From contig NZ_VTUC01000006.1 of the NCBI RefSeq assembly GCF_008364555.1, forward strand, positions 682,001 to 746,000: DNA of 64,000 nt, given 5' to 3'. This document shows positions 36,345 through 45,437 of the stretch, one piece after another (the first letter of the stretch is position 1; each line of letters opens with the position of its first letter). The notes under the pieces are model-generated. The model was not told the DNA's origin. It worked only from the letters and a program-made list of their open reading frames with translations, and did no database searches. Source of the stretch: Enterobacter vonholyi (lineage in GTDB: Bacteria > Pseudomonadota > Gammaproteobacteria > Enterobacterales > Enterobacteriaceae). Position numbers and translations under genes: made by a program.

Positions 36345-38336
36345 ATGATGGACGATCTGGAGCAGAATTTGCTGTTTCGCTACATGGGGACTCACAGCCC
36401 GTGGTGGCGCTTATCAGCTGACAGCAACGCTCTGCACCTTTCCACCAGCGAAAATGCCGATGTCACTCAGGTCGTGGCGCTGGACGATGAACAGGCCGAT
36501 CTCATCCGTCATTTAACCGTTATTACCTCCAGCATTTCCATGTCGCTCTCCCTGTACGGAGAAGATGTCCCGGTTCATCTTGTGGGTCGTAAAATTACCC
36601 GTAACGAGTGGGCCGGAACCGCTTCCGCCTGGAACGATACGCCCTCCGTGGCACGCGATCTGGCTCAAGGGCTCTCTTTTGCGGAACAGGTTGTCTCTGA
36701 GGCCAACTCCGTCATTGTTATTCTCGATCGGCACGGCAATATCCAGCGTTTTAACCGGCTTAGCGAAGAGTATACCGGCCTGAAAGAGCAAGAAGTGATT
36801 GGCCAGAACGTGTTTAAGCTGTTTATGAGCCGCAGCGAAGCGGCCGCTTCAAAGCGCAATATTACCGGTTTTTTTCGCAACGGCAGCTCCTACGAAGTCG
36901 AACGCTGGATCAAAACGCGTAAAGGGCAGCGGCTGTTTCTGTTCAGAAACAAATTCGTTCACAGCGGCAGCGGTAAAAATGAAATTTTCCTTATCTGTTC
37001 CGGGACAGATATTACCGAGGAACGCCGCGCTCAGGAGCGGCTGCGCGTGCTGGCCAATACCGATACCATCACCGGCTTGCCAAACCGCAATGCGATCCAC
37101 GATCTGATTTCTGACGCCATCGTCAACCGCGGCGACACGCAGGTAGGCGTGGTGTATCTCGATCTGGATAACTTTAAAAAGGTCAACGACGCTTACGGGC
37201 ATATGTTTGGCGATCAGCTGTTACAGGCTGTCGCCCTCGCCATTTTGAGCTGTCTGGATGAGGAACAGGTGCTGGCGCGACTGGGCGGTGATGAGTTTAT
37301 CGTCATGGCCACCAATACCTCACAGGGCTCTCTGGAGGCGATGGCGTCGCGCATTTTAACCCGTCTGCGCCAGCCGTTCCGAATCGGTCTGATTGAGATT
37401 TATACCGGCTGCTCTCTGGGTATCGCCCTCGCCCCGCAGCATGGTAGCGACCGGGAAAGCGTCATTCGTAACGCCGATACCGCCATGTACACCGCCAAAG
37501 AGAACGGGCGGGGCAAGTTCTGCGTCTTCTCACCCGAGATGAACCAGCGCGTATTTGAGTATCTCTGGCTCGATACCAACCTGCGTAAAGCACTGGATAA
37601 CGATCAGCTTCTAATCCACTATCAGCCCAAAATAACCTGGCGTGGGGAAGTCAGAAGCCTTGAAGCACTGGTCCGCTGGCAATCACCAGAACGCGGCCTG
37701 ATCCCGCCGCTGGAGTTTATCTCTTATGCCGAGGAGTCGGGGCTGATTGTGCCGCTGGGCCGCTGGGTGATGCTTGATGTGGTTCGCCAGGTGGCGAAAT
37801 GGCGCGATAAGGGAATTAACCTGCGCGTGGCGGTGAACGTCTCTGCACGACAGCTGGCCGACCAGACTATCTTCAGCGACTTAAAGCAGGCGCTGAAGGA
37901 TCTGAATTTTGAATACTGCCCTGTCGACGTTGAGTTGACCGAAAGCTGTCTTATCGAGAACGAAGAGCTGGCGCTGTCCGTGATCCAGCAGTTCAGCAGA
38001 CTCGGGGCGCAAATTCATCTGGATGATTTTGGCACCGGCTACTCTTCTCTTTCGCAGCTCGCCCGCTTCCCTATCGACGCCATTAAACTCGATCAATCCT
38101 TTGTCAGGGACATTCATAAGCAGTCCATTTCACAGTCACTGGTGCGCGCTATCGTCGCGGTGGCGCAGGCGTTAAATCTTCAGGTGATTGCCGAAGGTGT
38201 GGAAAATGCAAAAGAAGACGCCTTTCTGACCAAGAACGGCGTCAACGAACGGCAGGGTTTTCTGTTTGCTAAGCCTATGCCCGCTGCCGCATTCGAGCGA
38301 TGGCTAAAACGATATCAAGCGCGAAATCAACGTTAA
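36345..38336 (+). CDS. pdeR: PdeR/RpfR, PAS-GGDEF-EAL c-di-GMP enzyme, DSF receptor type
   Basis: A 663-residue cytoplasmic protein. Order: N-terminal domain (about 1-95) matching the RpfF-interaction (FI) domain of RpfR; PAS domain (about 110-225) expected to bind the DSF fatty-acid signal; GGDEF domain with intact GGDEF at 314-318; EAL domain with intact EAL at 440-442, DDFGTGYSS and ENxELAL motifs. Both c-di-GMP synthesis and breakdown sites therefore look usable, with phosphodiesterase expected to dominate on signal binding. E. coli PdeR (Gmr/YciR) is the orthologue but has no rpfF beside it; here rpfF faces it with overlapping stop codons. A GGGAGA site precedes the ATG. Confidence 0.93.
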   Translation: MMDDLEQNLLFRYMGTHSPWWRLSADSNALHLSTSENADVTQVVALDDEQADLIRHLTVITSSISMSLSLYGEDVPVHLVGRKITRNEWAGTASAWNDTPSVARDLAQGLSFAEQVVSEANSVIVILDRHGNIQRFNRLSEEYTGLKEQEVIGQNVFKLFMSRSEAAASKRNITGFFRNGSSYEVERWIKTRKGQRLFLFRNKFVHSGSGKNEIFLICSGTDITEERRAQERLRVLANTDTITGLPNRNAIHDLISDAIVNRGDTQVGVVYLDLDNFKKVNDAYGHMFGDQLLQAVALAILSCLDEEQVLARLGGDEFIVMATNTSQGSLEAMASRILTRLRQPFRIGLIEIYTGCSLGIALAPQHGSDRESVIRNADTAMYTAKENGRGKFCVFSPEMNQRVFEYLWLDTNLRKALDNDQLLIHYQPKITWRGEVRSLEALVRWQSPERGLIPPLEFISYAEESGLIVPLGRWVMLDVVRQVAKWRDKGINLRVAVNVSARQLADQTIFSDLKQALKDLNFEYCPVDVELTESCLIENEELALSVIQQFSRLGAQIHLDDFGTGYSSLSQLARFPIDAIKLDQSFVRDIHKQSISQSLVRAIVAVAQALNLQVIAEGVENAKEDAFLTKNGVNERQGFLFAKPMPAAAFERWLKRYQARNQR

Positions 38337-39202
38337 CTGGCTTTACGCAGACCCGCCGCATGATGGCGGTTTTGCAGCGTGACCAGACGCTCCATGTAGG
38401 CGATATCTTTCGGCTCCAGGCAGAAAGCAGCATCCACCCAGTCTTCGGTTATGTCCATCAGTTCACTGCGAGGCAATTGTAGAACGCGGGTACGGGCGCG
38501 CAGCATCGCCCTTACGCCGTTCAGTTTTGGCCGCAGCGTATCGATGAAAGTTCGGGTGGAGACATAGCTTTGTCCGGGTTCAAACAGAACATCCACCAGC
38601 CCATGCTGTTCGTACCATTCAGCCGTATGGGATTCCCCTTTGTAGATGAGTTCTTCCGCCAGCTTCATGCCCGAACGGCGTGCGACCAGGGAATATCCCC
38701 CCATGCCCGGAAACAGATTGAAGGCAATCTCTGGGAAACCTAAACGGGCATCGCGCTGAGCCAGGGCGAAATGGTGCGCCAGAGCGGCCTCAAAACCGCC
38801 TCCTAGAGCACTGCCTTCGACCATTGCCAGAGTGATGGCTCCCGTATCAAACCCCCGTGAGGCCGCATGGACGCAATCAACGCAGGCGCGCGCGTACGCC
38901 CGCAACGCTTCCCGACGTCCGTTCTGAATGCACTCGACGAAGAACTGTAAGTCACCGCCCACATTGTACATCTCCGGAACCAGCGATCCGGTTACCCAAA
39001 AATCAACCGCAAAACCAGACTGGCGAACCAGCCATGAAAAGTTCATGATCTCCTCAATTAACGCATGGTTAAAGCAAGGTCGCGGCTGAGCCCGCAGCAT
39101 CATCCAGACGGTGTGACGCTCCGCCTCGTAATAACCCGACAGCTGAGTGAACCGTTCAGTATCGGTAAACAGTGTACAGGTAGGCTGATTGATAACTGTC
39201 AT
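38333..39202 (-). CDS. rpfF: RpfF, DSF-family signal synthase
   Basis: A 289-residue crotonase-fold enzyme that makes diffusible cis-2-unsaturated fatty-acid signals (DSF/BDSF type) from acyl-ACP by thioesterase and dehydratase activity. The two catalytic Glu are present: E138 in [13 protein letters not shown] and E158 in [18 protein letters not shown], equivalent to the E141/E161 pair of Xanthomonas RpfF. GAGGAA precedes the ATG with good spacing. It converges on pdeR, whose N-terminal domain is of the kind that binds RpfF and restrains it. The RpfC/RpfG two-component branch of Xanthomonas is absent from the window. Confidence 0.92.
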   Translation of the reverse strand: MTVINQPTCTLFTDTERFTQLSGYYEAERHTVWMMLRAQPRPCFNHALIEEIMNFSWLVRQSGFAVDFWVTGSLVPEMYNVGGDLQFFVECIQNGRREALRAYARACVDCVHAASRGFDTGAITLAMVEGSALGGGFEAALAHHFALAQRDARLGFPEIAFNLFPGMGGYSLVARRSGMKLAEELIYKGESHTAEWYEQHGLVDVLFEPGQSYVSTRTFIDTLRPKLNGVRAMLRARTRVLQLPRSELMDITEDWVDAAFCLEPKDIAYMERLVTLQNRHHAAGLRKAS

Positions 39203-39395
39203 AGTCTAATTCCTCTTATAAAAAAGCGCCTTGCGCGCAGTTTTAGACTAATCCACTCATTAAGCCTGCTGCATGAGGGGGAATAAATTTATCACTTACG
39301 TTTATGTAATTTAGTTATTGCATTTTTTCCCTTCTCTTTTGACCCTAATTTCTGCATCATTGAAAATATTAACTTTTCGCGCCTGGAGTGAGATT

Positions 39396-39578
39396 ATGTC
39401 GACTATTGACGCACAAGCTGTAGCACAACGAATTGATACCGTGCTGGATATCCTGGTGGCAGGCGATTATCACTCTGCTATCCGTAATCTCGAGATCCTG
39501 AAGTCTGAACTTCTCGCTCAGAATGGCGCTGACAATACGCCTGAAAACGGACAGCCAAAAGCGCCGTGGGAAGTTTAA
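39396..39578 (+). CDS. yciZ: YciZ, UPF0509 family small protein
   Basis: A 60-residue soluble protein matching E. coli YciZ, with the conserved core [26 protein letters not shown] predicted as two helices. The ATG after a GGAG box was chosen; an in-frame ATG 78 bp upstream would add a hydrophobic N-terminus but has no ribosome site. Function is unknown. It lies 43 bp before yciT on the same strand, so they may be co-transcribed. Confidence 0.88.
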   Translation: MSTIDAQAVAQRIDTVLDILVAGDYHSAIRNLEILKSELLAQNGADNTPENGQPKAPWEV

Positions 39579-39621
39579 CCCCACTGTCTCCGACCTCGTT
39601 TCGCTTTATTAAATGGATGCT

Positions 39622-40374
39622 ATGAATTCCCGACAACAACTCATTTTGCAGATGGTCATCGATCAGGGACGCGTAAGCGTAGTCGATCTCGCTAGAACCA
39701 CTGGCGTTTCTGAAGTCACCATCCGTCAGGATCTTAATCTGCTGGAAAAACAGAGCTATCTGCGTCGTGCGCACGGATATGCTGTCCCGCTGGACAGTGA
39801 TGACGTTGAGACGCGCATGATGAACAACTACGCGCTCAAACGTGAACTGGCGGAATTTGCCGCGTCCCTGGTGAACAACGGCGAGACCGTCTTTATTGAA
39901 AACGGCAGCAGTAATGCCCTTCTGGCGCGCACGCTTGCCGATCAAAAAGACGTGACCATCATCACCGTCAGCAGCTATATCGCGCATTTGCTCAAAGAGA
40001 CGCGCTGCGAGGTGATACTGCTCGGCGGAATTTACCAGAAAAAAAGCGAAAGCATGGTAGGCCCGCTGACCCGTCAGTATGTCCAGCAGGTTCATTTCAG
40101 CAAGGCATTTATCGGGATTGACGGCTGGCAACCAGAGACAGGTTTTACCGGTCGGGATATGATGCGCTCTGACGTGGTGAATGCGGTGCTGGAAAAAGAG
40201 TGTGAAGCCATTGTGCTCACTGACAGCTCTAAATTTGGCGCCGTTCACCCTTACACGATGGGCCCCGTTTCACGCTTTAGCCGCGTGATTACCGACGAGC
40301 GGTTGAGCGACGCGCACCGTATTAAACTGGAAGACAGTGGTCTGATCGTCAATATTATTAAAACCAGCGCCTGA
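39622..40374 (+). CDS. yciT: YciT, DeoR-family transcriptional regulator
   Basis: A 250-residue regulator with N-terminal DeoR helix-turn-helix ([25 protein letters not shown]) and a C-terminal sugar-phosphate-isomerase-like effector domain ([42 protein letters not shown]). It matches E. coli YciT, linked to osmotic-stress genes. The start MNSRQQ was chosen by alignment; another ATG 9 bp upstream (39613) is in frame. A hairpin with a T-rich tail follows. The effector is unknown, probably a phosphorylated sugar. Confidence 0.93.
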   Translation: MNSRQQLILQMVIDQGRVSVVDLARTTGVSEVTIRQDLNLLEKQSYLRRAHGYAVPLDSDDVETRMMNNYALKRELAEFAASLVNNGETVFIENGSSNALLARTLADQKDVTIITVSSYIAHLLKETRCEVILLGGIYQKKSESMVGPLTRQYVQQVHFSKAFIGIDGWQPETGFTGRDMMRSDVVNAVLEKECEAIVLTDSSKFGAVHPYTMGPVSRFSRVITDERLSDAHRIKLEDSGLIVNIIKTSA

Positions 40375-40383
40375 CTCCCCTCC

Positions 40384-40414
40384 GCGCCCGAACTTCGGGC
40401 GCATACGCCCTTCT
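40384..40414 (+). terminator. yciT terminator
   Basis: GCGCCCGA/TCGGGCGC, an 8-bp GC-rich stem with a three-base loop, begins 10 bp after the yciT stop and is followed after a few bases by TTCTTTCT. Confidence 0.65.
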
Positions 40415-40584
40415 TTCTCTGAGATGATTCTTAACCCTGCTTTAAGAGTTTTTACCTGTTTAACCTGCATTAAAGTCGTAAAATTACTGTTAGCGATATA
40501 ACAGGAAGTGACTATCACCTGCGTGATGAAGTAACGCCTGCGCGACCAGCTTTCACGGGAAAAAGAATTAAGTATTCGATTCGT

Positions 40585-40593
40585 CTATACTTA
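40585..40593 (+). promoter_or_regulatory. Probable sigma-S-type -10 element of osmB
   Basis: CTATACTTA, a good match to the stationary-phase/osmotic-stress -10 consensus (CTATACT), lies about 45 bp before the osmB ATG, in line with the known RpoS control of osmB in E. coli. The -35 region is poor, as usual for such promoters. Confidence 0.6.
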
Positions 40594-40637
40594 ATGCGCA
40601 CATCTTTCCGTGAATCGATAATTCAGGAGAAAGTATT

Positions 40638-40856
40638 ATGACCTTAACCAGCAAAAAATTAGCCGCCGCTGTTCTGGCAATCACTGTAGCAATGTCCCTG
40701 AGCGCGTGCTCTAACTGGTCTAAACGCGACCGTAACACCGCTATTGGTGCCGGTGCCGGTGCTCTCGGTGGTGCAGTATTAACGGATGGTAGTACGCTGG
40801 GTACATTAGGTGGCGCTGCCGTCGGTGGTATTATCGGTCACCAGGTTGGCAAATAA
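40638..40856 (+). CDS. osmB: OsmB, osmotically inducible lipoprotein
   Basis: A 72-residue outer-membrane lipoprotein induced by osmotic stress and entry into stationary phase. The signal ends in the lipobox SLSAC; Ser and Asn after the Cys give no inner-membrane retention signal of the +2 Asp type. The mature part is a glycine-zipper segment (AIGAGAGALGGAVLTDGSTLGTLGGAAVGGIIG), which may insert in or associate with membranes. AGGAGA precedes the ATG. A bidirectional terminator separates it from the convergent yciH. Confidence 0.96.
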   Translation: MTLTSKKLAAAVLAITVAMSLSACSNWSKRDRNTAIGAGAGALGGAVLTDGSTLGTLGGAAVGGIIGHQVGK

Positions 40857-40930
40857 TAACTATCCAAGCCTTCCCCGGTAATGCGATATTTAAACGCATT
40901 TCAGGTCTGACATACGCACGTATATAACAC

Positions 40931-40964
40931 GAGCCACGGCATTTGCCGTGGCTCATTTATTTTA
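40931..40964. terminator. Bidirectional terminator between osmB and yciH
   Basis: A perfect 10-bp stem GAGCCACGGC/GCCGTGGCTC with an ATTT loop, followed on the plus strand by ATTTATTTT. The tail overlaps the last bases of yciH, so it serves osmB best. Confidence 0.8.
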
Positions 40965-41288
40965 GCCGCCTGCCAGTTTGACTTTCATACCTTTGGCTTC
41001 CAGCAGAGTTTTAATTAAATCACGTTTATCACCCTGGATTTCAATAATGCCGTCTTTCACGGCACCGCCGCAGCCACATTTCTTTTTAAGTTCGGCGGCC
41101 AGCGCTGTCAGTTCAGCATCATCAAGGTCAATGCCGGAGATAAGACAAACTCCTTTTCCTTTTCGTCCACTGGTCTGGCGCTGGATCCGAACAATGCCGT
41201 CCCCCTTTGGACGTTCCACTTTCGCTTTCGGTTCGTCAATACGCCCGCTATCGGTTGAATAGACCAGGCGGCTGTTGGAATCGGTCAT
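40962..41288 (-). CDS. yciH: YciH, SUI1/eIF1-like translation factor
   Basis: A 108-residue homologue of eukaryotic initiation factor eIF1. The conserved core is VRIQRQTSGRKGKGVCLISGIDLDD followed by KKKCGCGGAVKDGIIEIQGD. In E. coli it has been proposed to improve fidelity of initiation and to act under stress, though its role is minor. The start shares one base with the pyrF stop (TAATG), so the two are translated as an operon. Confidence 0.95.
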   Translation of the reverse strand: MTDSNSRLVYSTDSGRIDEPKAKVERPKGDGIVRIQRQTSGRKGKGVCLISGIDLDDAELTALAAELKKKCGCGGAVKDGIIEIQGDKRDLIKTLLEAKGMKVKLAGG

Positions 41289-42025
41289 TACGCCCCCTTC
41301 TTCAGCGATGCGTTAATAGCCTTAAGCGTCTCAGCCGGGTTTGCAGACTGCGTCACCGGACGCCCAATGACCATGTAGTCAACGCCTGCAGCCAGCGCCT
41401 GCTCAGGCGTCATAATGCGGCGCTGATCGCCCACGTCGCTGCCTGCAGGACGAATACCCGGCGTGACGAGTTTAAAATCCTTGCCCAGCGCTGATTTGAA
41501 ACGGACCGCTTCCTGCGCGGAGCAGACGACGCCATCCAGGCCGCAATGCTGGGTCAGACGCGCGAGACGTTCGGCATGCTCGGCGGGTGACAACGTCACT
41601 CCCAGGTCGCGTAAATCGTTTTCGTCCATACTGGTCAGCACGGTGACCGCAATCAGCAACGGTGCATCTTTACCGAACGGCAGGAGCGCCTCACGGGCAG
41701 CGGTCATCATTCTTGCCCCACCCGACGCGTGGACATTAACCATCCATACACCCAGTTCTGCGGCTGCGGCAACCGCGTGCGCCGTGGTATTCGGGATATC
41801 ATGGAATTTCAGATCGAGGAAAACGTCAAAACCGCGCTGCTGCAGATCGCGAACGATTTGCGGTCCAAACAGCGTGAACATCTCTTTGCCAACTTTCAGA
41901 CGGCAGTCGCGAGGGTCAATGCCGTCGACAAACGCGAGTGCAGCGTCACGCTTATTGTAATCAAGCGCAACAACAACAGGAGAATCCGTAATTACTCGGG
42001 AAGTGGAGGATGTAACAGACGTCAT
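41288..42025 (-). CDS. pyrF: PyrF, orotidine 5'-phosphate decarboxylase
   Basis: Last step of UMP synthesis: decarboxylation of OMP. A 245-residue TIM-barrel protein with the catalytic Lys/Asp array in [14 protein letters not shown] and the phosphate-binding end [16 protein letters not shown]. The ATG with an AAGGGCTGG region upstream was chosen to match the E. coli start; the reading frame extends further upstream without homology. It lies 186 bp downstream of lapB and may have its own promoter in that gap. Confidence 0.97.
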   Translation of the reverse strand: MTSVTSSTSRVITDSPVVVALDYNKRDAALAFVDGIDPRDCRLKVGKEMFTLFGPQIVRDLQQRGFDVFLDLKFHDIPNTTAHAVAAAAELGVWMVNVHASGGARMMTAAREALLPFGKDAPLLIAVTVLTSMDENDLRDLGVTLSPAEHAERLARLTQHCGLDGVVCSAQEAVRFKSALGKDFKLVTPGIRPAGSDVGDQRRIMTPEQALAAGVDYMVIGRPVTQSANPAETLKAINASLKKGA

Positions 42026-42211
42026 GACCAGCCCTTTTCGTCTATGGGCGCGCAGCGGCGCGGAACAGATAAACGGCCAGCATTCTACCTGCCGTCGTCG
42101 CAAATTGACAGAATCCATTTATTTCCCTGACAGGCCAGCAAACCGCACCGTGTTGAGAAAGCGTTAAAAGCCATCAGTATGTTGTAACTAAAATGAAGGC
42201 TTTTAAAAAAA

Positions 42212-43381
42212 TTACTGCCCGTCCAGGCCACGGATTGGCTTGATAGTGGACCAGGCGCGGCAGGAAGGACAGTGCCAGTAGAGCGTATACGCGGTAAAAC
42301 CACACTTCTGACAACGATAGCGTGGCTTGCTGCGCACCTGCTCGCCAACCATATCGCGCAGCACCATCAGGCTCTCTTTGGCGCGCCCTTCTTCCGCGTC
42401 GTTAAGGTGGTAATCCATCAGCTTATGGAAGACCCGCATGGTCGGATGACGCTGCAGCTGACGCGTAATGTAAACCTGCGCGGTGTCGCTTCCCTCATAC
42501 TTCTCAACGACATCTGAGAGCATCAGTTCAGCGGTGGCGCCGGTGTTCTCTTCCACGCAGCGACGCAGGAATGCTACCCACTCTTCCTGCTTATCCAGCT
42601 GCTGATAGCAGGTTTGCAGCATTTCCAGCGTTTCACTGACCAGCTCTTTGTCCTGGTCGATCACCCGCAGCAGGCTTTCAACGGCTTTGGCGTAGTCGCC
42701 ATTCGCCATAAAAACGCGCCCCATCATGATGGAGATTCGCGCGCTGTTGCGGTCCGCGGCAGCACCTTTCTTCAGTAACGCCATGGCTTTATCCATGTCG
42801 TCATTGCCCATCTGCTGAAGCGCAAGCTCACAGTAGAAATGGGCTATCTCAACGCGCTGCTTATCTTTCCCCAGCTTCACCAGACGTTCAGCCGTATCAA
42901 TGGCTTTCTGCCAGTCGCTGGTGGCCTGATAAATCTGCAGGAGCTGCTGCAGCGCGCCGATGCGGAACTCTGTTTCATCCACCAGCTGGGAGAACATATC
43001 TTCAGCGCGATCGTACAACCCCGCGGCCATGTAATCCCGCCCCAGCTGTTGCACTGCAAGTAGACGTTGATCGTAGGTCAGAGAGGCGCTTTCCATCAGC
43101 GTCTGGTGAATACGAATGGCGCGGTCAACCTCGCCGCGCGAGCGGAACAGGTTTCCCAGGGTGAGATGCGCTTCAACCGTCCCGGTATCCTCTTTCAGCA
43201 TATCGAGGAACAGGTCTACCGCTTTGTCCTGCTGATTGCTCAGGAGGAAGTTTACCCCCGCAACGTAGTCGCGGGAGAGCCGATTGGCCTCATCCTGTTT
43301 TGTTTGTTGCGCACTTCTGCGGCCCATATACCAGCCATAGGCTGCGGCTACAGGCAAAAGCAGAAACAACAACTCCAGCAT
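42212..43381 (-). CDS. lapB: LapB (YciM), LPS assembly regulator
   Basis: Essential inner-membrane protein that guides FtsH to degrade LpxC, keeping LPS and phospholipid synthesis in balance. It has 389 residues: an N-terminal membrane anchor (ELLFLLLPVAAAYGWYMG), a long array of TPR helices, and a C-terminal rubredoxin-like metal site with two CxxC pairs (RCQKCGF, HCPSCRAW). All features are intact. It follows lapA by 6 bp; the pair is conserved as an operon, heat-shock controlled in E. coli. Confidence 0.97.
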   Translation of the reverse strand: MLELLFLLLPVAAAYGWYMGRRSAQQTKQDEANRLSRDYVAGVNFLLSNQQDKAVDLFLDMLKEDTGTVEAHLTLGNLFRSRGEVDRAIRIHQTLMESASLTYDQRLLAVQQLGRDYMAAGLYDRAEDMFSQLVDETEFRIGALQQLLQIYQATSDWQKAIDTAERLVKLGKDKQRVEIAHFYCELALQQMGNDDMDKAMALLKKGAAADRNSARISIMMGRVFMANGDYAKAVESLLRVIDQDKELVSETLEMLQTCYQQLDKQEEWVAFLRRCVEENTGATAELMLSDVVEKYEGSDTAQVYITRQLQRHPTMRVFHKLMDYHLNDAEEGRAKESLMVLRDMVGEQVRSKPRYRCQKCGFTAYTLYWHCPSCRAWSTIKPIRGLDGQ

Positions 43382-43387
43382 AGTCGA

Positions 43388-43696
43388 TTATTCCTTCACG
43401 ACCGGCACACCAGAGCTTTCCGGGATGTCAGACGCAGGGGCAATGTTATTTTCAAGTCGCTTAATTTTACGTTCAGCGCGCGCAAGCGAAACACGGACTT
43501 TCAGCCAGAACAGACCGCAAACCAGCCAGCCAATGGCAAAGCCGGCAGCAAATAAGACCGCCAGCAGGCTCGAGACGCGATACTCACCCTGAGCCAGCAG
43601 ATAGTTAAACGTCACCTGCTGATCGTTTTGTGCACCCAACGTGACTGAAATGACAAAAATCGCCAATACCAGTAAGAAAATGAGTAAATATTTCAC
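43388..43696 (-). CDS. lapA: LapA (YciS), LPS assembly protein A
   Basis: Small inner-membrane partner of LapB with two transmembrane helices (VKYLLIFLLVLAIFVISVTLG and LLAVLFAAGFAIGWLVCGLFW) and a cytoplasmic coiled-coil tail. The GTG start after GGGAAG gives 102 residues and the same N-terminus (KYLLIFLLVLAIF) as E. coli; the in-frame extension upstream to 43720 has no support. It is thought to help recruit LapB-dependent LPS assembly factors. Confidence 0.95.
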   Translation of the reverse strand: MKYLLIFLLVLAIFVISVTLGAQNDQQVTFNYLLAQGEYRVSSLLAVLFAAGFAIGWLVCGLFWLKVRVSLARAERKIKRLENNIAPASDIPESSGVPVVKE

Positions 43697-43844
43697 ATTA
43701 CTTCCCGTTATGTGGTTCAAGCGAATAAAGTGTGTTCAATTCACCGCAATCAGCCTTATAAACTACCATTTTAGCGACGAGCGCGAAACGGAAAAAGTGA
43801 CGCGCAGGTCATGGATCTATGGGCAAAATACGGAATATCAACCG

Positions 43845-44612
43845 TCAGGCGTCGGTTTGGTCCCTTTCGGCTATTTCTGCTTTCTCTTCTGGCGGTGGCG
43901 TTAGCGGGCCGCAGAATCGTTCAGTGAGCCAGGTCGCCAGCACGATCAGCAACCATGAGATGAGCGTGGCGACGACCAGGTCGCGCGGCCAGTGCATCCC
44001 CAGCAGCAAGCGGCTTCCCATAACCCCCGTCGCCCAGACCAGTAAAATCGCGATCGAAATCGTTCGACGCCTAGGCCAAAGCAGCCCAACCCCCAGCAAC
44101 GCCCAGCTGGCCGCAAACATGGTGTGACCAGAAGGAAACGCGAACCCCGTCTCTTTCTGCCAGTGTTTACGCAAGAATTTCGGGATATCCTGCTGTTCCG
44201 CAAGCTGTTCTTTTACCAGCGCGCCACGATCTTTACGCTTTAAATTGTAGAACTCATCCACCGGAACATGATGGGTTTTTTCCAGCCAGACGACAAAAGG
44301 ACGCGGCTCCTGAACGCGATCTTTCACCCAGGACTTCACCCCCTGACCGACAATGATAGCGCCACCGAGGATAGCAAAGAGCATCAGTGCTGCGCGCAGG
44401 CGAAAGCGCAGGCACCACAGAAACCAGGCGCAGAGGAGTACGTGGGTAATTATTCCCCATGGCTGGGTGACCGTTTCCGTTATCCAGTATAAGGTTTTCA
44501 GCCACATGGCATTATGCCCGGGCTGCCACATCCAGCCTGAAAGCCATACGGTCAGAGGCATAATCAGTAAAATGGCCGCACCTGCTGCCGTACGTCTGGC
44601 GATTGAAAGCAT
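43845..44612 (-). CDS. pgpB: PgpB, PAP2-family lipid phosphatase
   Basis: Inner-membrane phosphatase acting on phosphatidylglycerophosphate and on undecaprenyl pyrophosphate, with its active site in the periplasm. It has 255 residues with six hydrophobic helices and the three PAP2 motifs: KDRVQEPRP, PSGH, and SRLLLGMHWPRD. The ATG at 44612 after a GGAGA site was chosen; an upstream in-frame start would add 11 polar residues. It is separate from lapAB (149-bp gap) and divergent from ribA. Confidence 0.95.
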   Translation of the reverse strand: MLSIARRTAAGAAILLIMPLTVWLSGWMWQPGHNAMWLKTLYWITETVTQPWGIITHVLLCAWFLWCLRFRLRAALMLFAILGGAIIVGQGVKSWVKDRVQEPRPFVVWLEKTHHVPVDEFYNLKRKDRGALVKEQLAEQQDIPKFLRKHWQKETGFAFPSGHTMFAASWALLGVGLLWPRRRTISIAILLVWATGVMGSRLLLGMHWPRDLVVATLISWLLIVLATWLTERFCGPLTPPPEEKAEIAERDQTDA

Positions 44613-44809
44613 GTCTTCTCCTTTTTCGCTAAGCGTCACAATCATAACTGAAATTAATCCTTTGGGTGGATATGTCGGATCGTGCGTTTAACGTTCATAT
44701 AGCATGGTGCCCATTAGGCGAACCTGCTGAGCTTGTGGCAAAATGAACTGATACAGAAAGCAAAACAGGGCAAAGACACGAAACGTGTCAGCCTACTCTG
44801 GAGAATCAC

Positions 44810-45400
44810 ATGCAGCTTAAACGTGTGGCAGAAGCCAAACTGCCAACCCCATGGGGCGATTTCCTGATGGTGGGTTTTGAAGAACTGGCAACCGGACAGG
44901 ATCATGTCGCGCTGGTGTATGGCGACATTTCAGGGCAGACGCCGGTACTGTCCCGCGTCCATTCAGAGTGTCTCACCGGCGACGCGCTGTTCAGCCTGCG
45001 CTGTGATTGTGGTTTCCAGCTGGAAGCCGCCCTGTCCCATATTGCAGAAGAAGGCCGCGGCGTGCTGCTTTATCACCGTCAGGAAGGTCGTAATATTGGC
45101 CTGCTAAATAAAATTCGCGCCTACGCGCTTCAGGACCAGGGCTACGATACGGTTGAAGCAAACCATCAGCTCGGCTTTGCCGCTGACGAACGCGACTTCA
45201 CCTTGTGCGCCGATATGTTCAAGCTGCTGGGCGTGGACGAAGTTCGCCTGCTGACCAATAACCCGAAAAAAGTGGAGATCCTGACCGAAGCGGGGATCAA
45301 CATCGTCGAGCGTGTACCGCTGATTGTCGGCCGTAACCCGAAAAACGCCCACTACCTTGATACCAAAGCCGCCAAAATGGGCCATCTGCTGAAAGAGTAA
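44810..45400 (+). CDS. ribA: RibA, GTP cyclohydrolase II
   Basis: First step of riboflavin synthesis: converts GTP to 2,5-diamino-6-ribosylamino-pyrimidinone phosphate, formate and pyrophosphate. It has 196 residues with zinc ligands in [21 protein letters not shown], the GTP-contact segment [18 protein letters not shown], and [17 protein letters not shown]. Monofunctional, not fused to RibB. A TGGAGA site precedes the ATG. In E. coli it is a SoxRS target; I did not find a convincing soxbox by eye. Confidence 0.97.
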   Translation: MQLKRVAEAKLPTPWGDFLMVGFEELATGQDHVALVYGDISGQTPVLSRVHSECLTGDALFSLRCDCGFQLEAALSHIAEEGRGVLLYHRQEGRNIGLLNKIRAYALQDQGYDTVEANHQLGFAADERDFTLCADMFKLLGVDEVRLLTNNPKKVEILTEAGINIVERVPLIVGRNPKNAHYLDTKAAKMGHLLKE

Positions 45401-45403
45401 TGC

Positions 45404-45430
45404 TAAAAAGCCCGGCACGCGTGCCGGGCT
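45404..45430 (-). terminator. acnA terminator (shared with ribA)
   Basis: A 10-bp perfect stem AGCCCGGCAC/GTGCCGGGCT with a two-base apex lies between the convergent ribA and acnA stops. On the minus strand it is followed by TTTTTAG, so it mainly ends acnA. Confidence 0.8.
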
Positions 45431-45437
45431 CGTTCCA

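Noticed and set aside
44613..44809. Soxbox upstream of ribA
   Set aside because: Expected from E. coli but I could not pick out a convincing match by eye.
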